Below the pieces are notes generated by a model. It ran no database searches, was not told the origin of the DNA, and saw nothing but the letters and a program-made list of their open reading frames with translations. A stretch of 7,369 nt of DNA. Origin: an uncultured Comamonadaceae bacterium (GTDB taxonomy: Bacteria; Pseudomonadota; Gammaproteobacteria; Burkholderiales; Burkholderiaceae_C). The number at the start of each line of letters is the position of its first letter. The first letter of the stretch is position 1. The stretch lies in assembly GCA_937871735.1 (NCBI GenBank), contig CALMOI010000395.1:1-7369 (forward strand), written 5' to 3'. Positions 1-5,080 of the stretch are shown here, in pieces. Position numbers and translations under genes: made by a program.

Positions 1-885
1 CCCACCGCGCCGAGTGCCGATGCGGTGGCCATCGCGCAGGACCGCATCAAGGAAAAAGCGCACTTGGCACGCAGTGGTGTGCCGGTGGCGCCCTATGCGG
101 TGATTGAGAGCGCGGCTGACTTGGCTGCGGTGACGGACGCGCTGCTGCCCGGCATTCTGAAAACCGCCCGTCTGGGGTATGACGGCAAGGGCCAGGTGCG
201 CGTGACCACCCGCGGCGAGCTGGCCGCAGCCTGGGACAGCTTGAAGCAGGTGCCCTGCGTGCTGGAGCACATGTTGCCGCTGGCCGCCGAGTGCTCGGTG
301 ATTGTGGCGCGTGGTTGGCAGGGCGAGATGGTCAACTTCCCGGTGCAGCTCAACGAGCACCGCGATGGCATCTTGGCCGTCACGCAAGTCTTTGAAGGCA
401 ACCTGCCCGCCGCCTTGGCCGAGCAAGCCGTGGCCAGCGCCCGCGCCATTGCCGAAGGCTTGCAGTACGTGGGCGTGCTGTGCGTTGAATTTTTCGTGCT
501 GGCCGATGGCCGCTTGATCGTCAACGAGATGGCTCCGCGTCCGCACAACAGCGGCCATTACACGCTCAACGCCTGCGACGTGTCGCAGTTCGAGCTGCAA
601 GTGCGCACGTTGACGGGCTTGCCGCTGACCACTCCGCGCCTGCACAGCCCGGCCATCATGCTCAACCTGTTGGGCGACCTGTGGTTCGATGCGCAAGGCC
701 AATCGCGCAACCCCGATTGGGCGCAAGTGCTGGCCTTGCCCGGCACGCATCTGCACCTGTACGGCAAGCTGGAAGCGCGTGCGGGCCGCAAGATGGGCCA
801 CTTGAACATCACCGGCCCCAGCGTGGACGTGGTCAAAGCCACCGCGCTGAAAGCCGCTGACATCTTGGGTATGGCGGCGTTTTGA
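1..885 (+). CDS. purK: N5-carboxyaminoimidazole ribonucleotide synthase PurK (5' end cut by window edge)
   Basis: ATP-grasp enzyme of purine synthesis. It converts AIR, bicarbonate and ATP to N5-CAIR in the cytoplasm, feeding PurE. The reading frame is open from base 1, and the GTG at position 25 is an internal Val, not a start. The 294 visible codons are the central and C-terminal parts; about 80-100 N-terminal residues should lie outside, judging from usual PurK lengths of 355-400. Visible signatures, in window residue numbers, are the glycine-rich ATP-grasp loop GYDGKGQ (59-65), a CVEFF strand followed by the strongly PurK-typical NEMAPRPHNSGH (175-186), and a downstream SQFELQVRTLTGLPL segment. 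The stop TGA (883-885) touches the next gene, suggesting one operon; purE would be expected just upstream, outside the window. Identity is very secure. Confidence 0.96.
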   Translation, partial: PTAPSADAVAIAQDRIKEKAHLARSGVPVAPYAVIESAADLAAVTDALLPGILKTARLGYDGKGQVRVTTRGELAAAWDSLKQVPCVLEHMLPLAAECSVIVARGWQGEMVNFPVQLNEHRDGILAVTQVFEGNLPAALAEQAVASARAIAEGLQYVGVLCVEFFVLADGRLIVNEMAPRPHNSGHYTLNACDVSQFELQVRTLTGLPLTTPRLHSPAIMLNLLGDLWFDAQGQSRNPDWAQVLALPGTHLHLYGKLEARAGRKMGHLNITGPSVDVVKATALKAADILGMAAF

Positions 886-1886
886 GCGTGCCCACCATGC
901 TGCTGAACGGCCAAGTCCCCGCAGACCTCGCAACGGCGGTGCAAACCTTGTGCGCGGGTGAGCTGCTGGGCCTGCCAACCGAAACGGTGTACGGCCTGGC
1001 TGCCGACGCAGCCAGCGATGCAGCGGTCGCCCAAATTTTTGCGGCCAAGGGTCGCCCCAGCAACCACCCGCTGATCGTGCATGTGGCTGATGCGGCGGGC
1101 GTGGCCCACTTCGCCGCCAGCGTGCCCGACTTTGCCCAGCGGCTGATGGCGGCGTTTTGGCCGGGGCCGCTCACGGTGATCTTGCCGCGTCGCCCGGACG
1201 TGGGCGCAGCGGCGGCGGGCGGGCAGGATTCGATTGGCCTGCGCTGCCCCGCGCACCCGGTGGCGTTGGCGCTGCTACGCGCTTGTGCGGCGCAAGGGCT
1301 GCATGGCTTGGCCGCGCCGAGCGCCAACAAATTTGGCCGCGTCAGCCCAACCAGCGCCGCCCATGTCCAAGCCGAGTTTGGCGACAGCCTGCGCGTGCTG
1401 GACGGCGGCTTGTGCGCGGTGGGCATTGAATCAACCATCATCGACTGCACGCGGGGCGTGCCGGTGCTGCTGCGCCCCGGTCACATCAGCCGCACGCAAA
1501 TTGAAGCCGCTTGCGGCCAGCGCCTGTATGACAAAGATGAGCTGCTGGCGGCCACGCCACGCGCCTCGGGCACGCTGGAGGCGCACTACGCGCCCAACGC
1601 CAAAGTGCGGCTGATGGAGGCCACAGCGCTGCAAACCGCGCTCGACTTGCTGGGGGCTGATGCCGCGCATTTGGCGCTGTACACCCGCACCGTTCTGAAA
1701 ACCCGCGCTCCCGGTGTGATCTGCCGCCGTATGCCCGATGATGCCGCCGCCACCGCGCAGCAGTTGTTTGCCGTGCTTCGCGACTTTGATAGCCAAGGTG
1801 CGCGCCTGATCTGGGTTGAAACCCCACCCGACACCCCCGAATGGGAAGGTGTGTGCGATCGACTGGAACGCGCCGCCGCCGCTTGA
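882..1886 (+). CDS. L-threonylcarbamoyladenylate synthase, Sua5/YrdC family
   Basis: Makes threonylcarbamoyl-AMP from threonine, bicarbonate and ATP, the first step of the t6A37 modification of ANN-decoding tRNAs. The YrdC domain fills roughly residues 10-200: PTETVYG (32-38), the K-G-R nucleotide-binding motif (56-58), FWPGPLTVIL, APSANKFGR with the conserved Ser147-x-Asn149, and GIESTIIDC. A linker with HYAP (235-238) leads into a C-terminal Sua5 domain to residue 334, so this is the long Sua5 type and not the short TsaC type of E. coli (about 190 residues). The start is uncertain. TTG at 882 overlaps the purK stop as TTGA, while GTG at 888 and ATG at 897 are alternatives; none has a good ribosome binding site. 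ATG 897 removes only five residues. Either way, translation is probably coupled to purK. Confidence 0.95.
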   Translation: MSVPTMLLNGQVPADLATAVQTLCAGELLGLPTETVYGLAADAASDAAVAQIFAAKGRPSNHPLIVHVADAAGVAHFAASVPDFAQRLMAAFWPGPLTVILPRRPDVGAAAAGGQDSIGLRCPAHPVALALLRACAAQGLHGLAAPSANKFGRVSPTSAAHVQAEFGDSLRVLDGGLCAVGIESTIIDCTRGVPVLLRPGHISRTQIEAACGQRLYDKDELLAATPRASGTLEAHYAPNAKVRLMEATALQTALDLLGADAAHLALYTRTVLKTRAPGVICRRMPDDAAATAQQLFAVLRDFDSQGARLIWVETPPDTPEWEGVCDRLERAAAA

Positions 1887-1898
1887 CCTGGGCTTCAC

Positions 1899-1915
1899 TG
1901 GCGGTTAACCCGCCA
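1899..1915 (+). terminator. Possible weak hairpin terminator after the purK-sua5 unit
   Basis: A perfect 6-bp inverted repeat, TGGCGG and CCGCCA, with a 5-base loop TTAAC lies 13 bases after the sua5 stop. It is followed by TCGTTAAAC, not by a true T-run, so intrinsic termination would be weak. It could also be an operator or simply a chance inverted repeat. Confidence 0.35.
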
Positions 1916-1939
1916 TCGTTAAACTAGCCCGCACTATTG

Positions 1940-1944
1940 AGGAG
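1940..1944 (+). promoter_or_regulatory. Ribosome binding site AGGAG for the Tat-type SGNH lipoprotein
   Basis: AGGAG sits six bases before the ATG at 1951, the best Shine-Dalgarno sequence in the window, and it fixes that start. It overlaps a perfect 10-base palindrome, GGAGATCTCC (1941-1950), which ends directly at the start codon. I found no convincing -35/-10 pair in the 64-base gap upstream; TAAACT at 1920-1925 is only a weak -10 candidate. Confidence 0.75.
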
Positions 1945-1950
1945 ATCTCC

Positions 1951-2850
1951 ATGACAGGAAACACGTCGCGCCGCGCCTTTTTGGCTTTGGCTTGCGCACC
2001 GGCTGCGCTGCTGGCGGCTTGCGGCTCCAGCACCATCGAATCGGCATTGAAGCCTACGCGCTTGCTTTCGGTGGGCGACAGCTTCAGCGATTTGGGGCAG
2101 GGCAGTAGCCGCAAGCGCTACACCGTGAACGACGATTCAGTGAACATTTGGACGGGCCAAGTTGCTGCCAACTACGGCCTGCCCTTGGTTGCCAAAGTCA
2201 GCGGTGGTTGGTCGTATGCGCAAGGCGGCGCGCGCGTCTCCAGCGCTGACACCACCGATGGCGTGCCCAGCATCGAGGCGCAAATCACCAGCTTGCTGGC
2301 CGACACCACCTTTGGCGCGAACGATGTGGTGTTGGTGAATGCTGGCTTGGACGAGGTCGTGGCGCAAGTGACTGCGCTGGGCATTTCGTCCCAAACCACC
2401 GCCAACGTGAAGGCAGCGGGCACAGCCTTGGGCACGCAAGTCAAGCGCTTGGTCGCGGCGGGGGCTAAGTACGTGGTCGTGGTGGGCTTGTACAACTTGG
2501 GGCACTCGCCTTGGGCCGTGACGCTGACTCAGACTGCGGCGCTGACCACCCTCAGCAACCAATTCAACGAGGCGTTCTTGATATCGACGGTTGATTTGGG
2601 CGCTTACATGCTGTACGTGGACATGCCCTATTACCTGAACTTGGTCTACAACTCGCCTAGCACTTACAGCCTGTCGAATGTGACCAGCCAAGCGTGCACC
2701 ACCACTGACACCACCGCGTGTACCACTTCCACCATCACCTCGGGGCTGGACATAGCCACCACCATGTTCGCTGATGGCGTGCATCTGACCCCGATCGTGA
2801 ACCGACTCGTGGGCGACTACGCCTACACCAAGTTAACCGGGCGCTGGTAA
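1951..2850 (+). CDS. SGNH/GDSL-family lipoprotein, Tat-like signal, atypical block III
   Basis: Probable envelope esterase or lipase-like protein of 299 residues. The N-terminus has a twin-arginine pattern SRRAFLA (6-12), a hydrophobic stretch and a lipobox LAAC with the acceptor Cys24 followed by Gly, so a Tat-exported lipoprotein is likely. SGNH blocks: VGDSFSD (41-47) with nucleophile Ser44; YAQGGARVSS (89-98) as block II; DGVH (275-278) giving the catalytic Asp275 and His278. Block III is odd: the strand NDVVLVNAG leads to GLDE (132-135) where related proteins have GxND. The GAND at 122-125 lies before that strand and does not occupy the block III position. Cys249 and Cys257 bracket a Thr-rich loop after LSNVTS, matching a Cys pair in the neighbouring paralogue. 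Substrate is unknown, and activity is uncertain because of block III. Confidence 0.88.
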   Translation: MTGNTSRRAFLALACAPAALLAACGSSTIESALKPTRLLSVGDSFSDLGQGSSRKRYTVNDDSVNIWTGQVAANYGLPLVAKVSGGWSYAQGGARVSSADTTDGVPSIEAQITSLLADTTFGANDVVLVNAGLDEVVAQVTALGISSQTTANVKAAGTALGTQVKRLVAAGAKYVVVVGLYNLGHSPWAVTLTQTAALTTLSNQFNEAFLISTVDLGAYMLYVDMPYYLNLVYNSPSTYSLSNVTSQACTTTDTTACTTSTITSGLDIATTMFADGVHLTPIVNRLVGDYAYTKLTGRW

Positions 2851-2861
2851 GTCTCAGGCCT

Positions 2862-2878
2862 AGTGGGTGTAGCCCGCT
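2862..2878 (+). terminator. Possible hairpin between convergent genes
   Basis: AGTGGG and CCCGCT can pair around a TGTAG loop in RNA made from the plus strand; one of the six pairs is U-G. It lies within the 34-base gap between the convergent SGNH gene and ompW-like gene. There is no T-run, and on the minus strand the same position becomes a C-A mismatch. Weak candidate only. Confidence 0.25.
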
Positions 2879-2884
2879 CCGTCG

Positions 2885-3556
2885 TCAGTAGCGGTAGCCG
2901 ATACCCACCGCTACGGCGACCGGGTCTAGGCGCAGATCCAAGGTCTGTCCTCTTGAGAGACGGGCCGTGGTTTTCACCCAAGTCTTGATCACGGTAGCAT
3001 CCAAGAACCAACGTTCGTTCAATGCCATCGTGGCTCCCAATTGCACGGAAGGCCCGAATCTGTTGTCAATGGCGAGTGTGGTTGGGCTCGTTGGGGTGCC
3101 GCCTGACAGAGCATTCAGCGTGTTGGTGCCGCGTTCTTTGTAAAAAAGTGCGTAAGTGATACCCGCTCCCAGGTAGGGGCGGAATGTGTCGTGCGACTCC
3201 CCAAAGCGGTACTGACCCAGCAGCGTGATGGGCAGCGCGCGGGTTTCGCCCAACTTGCCCACACCTGCCACCGAACCGCTGCCCACAATGTCGTGCTTCA
3301 GCGGTGTCGCCAGAGGCATGTCCACCGCCCAATGGTCATCCAGCATGTAGGTGATGCCCCCACTGGGGACGGTGCTGGATGTCACATCCACTTGGGAGCC
3401 CGTGAACGCTGGTGCTGACAGATCCCCGCTTTGAACGATAGGCTTGACCTTCACAGCGCCTATGCGCACCATGAGGTGATCTGCCACTTGGGCCTGTGCG
3501 CCTACGCAGGTGAGCAGGGCGCAGGCGGCCAGCGCATGTTGAAAAATTTTGTTCAT
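2885..3556 (-). CDS. OmpW-family outer-membrane beta-barrel protein
   Basis: Predicted small eight-stranded outer-membrane barrel; the OmpW/AlkL family passes small hydrophobic molecules across the outer membrane. It has 223 residues, the usual family length. A Sec signal peptide with probable cleavage after AQA (residue 22) is followed by the OmpW landmarks: VRIGAVKVKP near the mature N-terminus (30-39), TYMLDDHWAVD with ATPLKHDI (69-90), the strand segment LPITLLGQYRFG, FRPYLGAGITYALF (125-138), and FGPSVQLGATMALNERWFLDA (167-187). It ends in DPVAVAVGIGYRY with a terminal aromatic residue, typical of BAM-dependent barrels. The start ATG has AAGG about nine bases upstream. It begins 29 bases after the stop of the SGNH lipoprotein gene on the same strand, so the two are probably co-transcribed. 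Which ligand it carries cannot be told from sequence. Confidence 0.92.
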   Translation of the reverse strand: MNKIFQHALAACALLTCVGAQAQVADHLMVRIGAVKVKPIVQSGDLSAPAFTGSQVDVTSSTVPSGGITYMLDDHWAVDMPLATPLKHDIVGSGSVAGVGKLGETRALPITLLGQYRFGESHDTFRPYLGAGITYALFYKERGTNTLNALSGGTPTSPTTLAIDNRFGPSVQLGATMALNERWFLDATVIKTWVKTTARLSRGQTLDLRLDPVAVAVGIGYRY

Positions 3557-3585
3557 GTTGACTGCCTTGACAACGAGTAAGGGGA

Positions 3586-4677
3586 TTAGAGCCAGCCAGC
3601 CCGGGACAACTCCCGCGACGCAAATTGCGACAGCAACTCGTGGCCGTAAGGAGTCGGGTGGACGGAGTCAGCAAAGAAATAATGTGAGATATCGCCCGCC
3701 ACCGCATTGCTGGCATTGCAGACCAGCGAGGTGCCGTTGGTTCCGGCGGGATTGCTCAGCGCATTCGGGCCGCAAGCCACACTGGTGACATTGCTCAGGC
3801 CGTATTGAGCGGGGTTGGTGAACTGGTCTTTGTTCTCGGCATAGGCATTACCCAAGCGCACGCCCTGTACCCCGGTCAAACCTTCGGCCAATTTGGCGTT
3901 GAAGGTTTGCACCATCGTGTCCAGCAGTGCCCGCACAGGGGCAGGTTCTGACATGCCAAAGGGCGTGCTGGCAATGTCGGGCAGATTCAGTACCAGCACC
4001 TGTTTGGCACCTTTGGCGACCATCTCGGTTTTGATCAGATTGGCCAGCGTGACGGCTGCCGCCGCGACGTTGGTGACCGCCGCCGTCGGGTTGGTCGGCG
4101 CAGTCAGTTGCAGCTCCATGAAAATATCGTTCGCTCCCGCCAGCACGGTTACCAATTCGGTGCTGGCAAAGCTGCCGTTGTGGCTGGCCAAATGCGCTGC
4201 GACTTGTGCGGTCACCGGCTTGGCCATCAGCCCGATGTTTTGTTTTCCCGCTGCTTGCAATGCCACCGAAGACGGAGCCACCGGACTGCTGACGCGTGCG
4301 CTGCCCTGGGCATAGCTGGTGCAGCCTGCGTGTGCGGTGACGGCTTCACCCGTGATGCCGCTCTGATTGGGAAGCAGCCCTGTTTCCGCTGAACACGGGG
4401 CGGGCAAGCCCATGATGGCCGCGATGCGTTCCGTCCATATCTGCCCGCCTGTGGGGGCGTTCACCGTCCAGCGGCCCGCGCCACCCGTGAGCGATGCCAA
4501 CCCTGCGATGGTGCCTACTCGGTAGCTGCCGATGTCACTCAAGCTGTCGCCAAAGGCGACCAGCGTCTTCACGCCTGCCCGATTGCCGGGGCCTTCGGCA
4601 CCACCGCCGCCGCATGAGGCCACCAGCACGGCCACGCCGATTGCCAAGGCGGCCTGTTTCCAGTGCAAATTTTTCAT
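3586..4677 (-). CDS. SGNH/GDSL-family lipoprotein esterase (classical motifs)
   Basis: Probable secreted esterase/lipase anchored as a lipoprotein, 363 residues. A Sec-type lipoprotein signal ends in LVASC with acceptor Cys22, followed by a Gly-rich tether (23-35). SGNH blocks are complete: FGDSLSD (42-48) with nucleophile Ser45; YAQGSARVSS (122-131) as block II; LAGANDIF (179-186) with the oxyanion Asn183; NLPDIASTP as block IV; FADSVHPTP (335-343) with Asp337 and His340. Two likely disulfides are suggested by Cys95/Cys119 just before block II and Cys302/Cys320 in the segment after YGLSNVTS. The ATG has GGAG eight bases upstream. First gene of a probable two-gene operon with the OmpW barrel. 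It shares YAQG-ARVSS and LSNVTS-AC segments with the plus-strand SGNH gene, indicating paralogues. Substrate is not predictable here. Confidence 0.93.
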   Translation of the reverse strand: MKNLHWKQAALAIGVAVLVASCGGGGAEGPGNRAGVKTLVAFGDSLSDIGSYRVGTIAGLASLTGGAGRWTVNAPTGGQIWTERIAAIMGLPAPCSAETGLLPNQSGITGEAVTAHAGCTSYAQGSARVSSPVAPSSVALQAAGKQNIGLMAKPVTAQVAAHLASHNGSFASTELVTVLAGANDIFMELQLTAPTNPTAAVTNVAAAAVTLANLIKTEMVAKGAKQVLVLNLPDIASTPFGMSEPAPVRALLDTMVQTFNAKLAEGLTGVQGVRLGNAYAENKDQFTNPAQYGLSNVTSVACGPNALSNPAGTNGTSLVCNASNAVAGDISHYFFADSVHPTPYGHELLSQFASRELSRAGWL

Positions 4678-4683
4678 GTGATG

Positions 4684-4713
4684 GGCTCCAGTAACTCTTT
4701 GGTTTTAAGAGCC
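4684..4713 (-). promoter_or_regulatory. Candidate alternative hairpins over the leader and ribosome binding site of the SGNH-OmpW unit
   Basis: In the minus-strand leader two mutually exclusive stems can be drawn. GGCTC (plus-strand 4709-4713) can pair with GAGCC (4684-4688), which takes in most of the GGAG ribosome binding site of the lipoprotein gene. Alternatively CTCTT (4707-4711) can pair with AAGAG (4695-4699), leaving that site free. Both are five-pair stems sharing bases, so chance is a real possibility. I saw no recognisable riboswitch class, nor a good sigma-70 promoter, in the 109-base gap 4678-4786. Confidence 0.22.
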
Positions 4714-4754
4714 TCATCCTACGTCGGTAGCAAAAGATCGCTCTTGGGGAAACT

Positions 4755-4776
4755 ACCCGCAGGGCGCGCCCAGGGT
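4755..4776 (-). terminator. Possible terminator hairpin after the dacB-SemiSWEET unit
   Basis: ACCC and GGGT flank the perfect 10-base palindrome GGGCGCGCCC (4762-4771), so the minus-strand transcript can form a two-part GC-rich stem starting 10 bases after the SemiSWEET stop. It is followed by AGTTTCCCC, a poor T-run. Plausible but weak as an intrinsic terminator. Confidence 0.35.
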
Positions 4777-4786
4777 GTCGGCTGAT

Positions 4787-5041
4787 TCAGCGAAAACGCA
4801 GCTTCATCACCAAAATTGACATCGCCAGTACCAGCGTGATGGCATTCGCTGCCACCACCGGCCAAGCCCCAGCCAGCAGCCCATACGCCAGCCACAGCGC
4901 CACGCCCAGCGTGAACACGCTGTACATGCCCAGCGAAATGCCGCTGACATTGCGGGTCTTGAACGTCAGCCACGCTTGCGGCACAAAGCTGCATGTGGTC
5001 AAGGTGGCGGCGGTATAGCCGATCAGGTCAGAAAGCTGCAT
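4787..5041 (-). CDS. SemiSWEET-family sugar transporter (PQ-loop)
   Basis: Small inner-membrane protein of 84 residues. SemiSWEETs form dimers of three-helix bundles that let sugars move down their gradient. Visible are three hydrophobic segments (about 5-25, 38-57 and 61-80), the PQ motif within SFVPQAWLTFKTRNVSGIS (18-36, Pro21-Gln22), and a conserved Trp50 and Asn66 at the positions that line the sugar pocket in structurally studied members (from memory of the family). Length is typical. A GGA six bases before the ATG is a modest ribosome binding site. It starts 39 bases after the dacB stop on the same strand, so co-transcription is likely; a functional link to peptidoglycan or its sugars is only a guess. 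Confidence 0.9.
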   Translation of the reverse strand: MQLSDLIGYTAATLTTCSFVPQAWLTFKTRNVSGISLGMYSVFTLGVALWLAYGLLAGAWPVVAANAITLVLAMSILVMKLRFR

Positions 5042-5080
5042 GTGGATTCCAAAACGGGAGTAGGGGTGGAAGGCGCATTG

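Noticed and set aside
25..27. GTG at 25 as a start codon of purK
   Set aside because: The frame continues upstream to base 1 with PurK-like sequence (PSADAVAIAQDR), so this is an internal Val in a truncated gene.
93..548. Long open frame on the minus strand inside purK
   Set aside because: It is antisense to a strongly conserved PurK sequence, and its Ser/Ala/Arg-rich translation has no family signature; GC-rich DNA produces such shadows.
558..1450. Overlapping minus-strand open frames across the end of purK and sua5
   Set aside because: Low-complexity Arg/Ala/Gln-rich translations opposite clearly recognised genes, with no motifs or ribosome binding sites.
2137..2784. 215-codon minus-strand frame opposite the plus-strand SGNH gene
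   Set aside because: The plus-strand frame has a signal peptide, lipobox and SGNH motifs; the antisense product is His/Gly/Arg-rich without domain features.
3893..4315. 140-codon plus-strand frame opposite the minus-strand SGNH gene
   Set aside because: The sense strand encodes a complete SGNH enzyme with all catalytic blocks; the antisense frame is compositional.
4762..4771. GGGCGCGCCC palindrome as a protein-binding site
   Set aside because: It sits just past a stop codon inside a larger GC-rich stem and is better read as part of a transcript-end hairpin; such palindromes are also common in GC-rich DNA.
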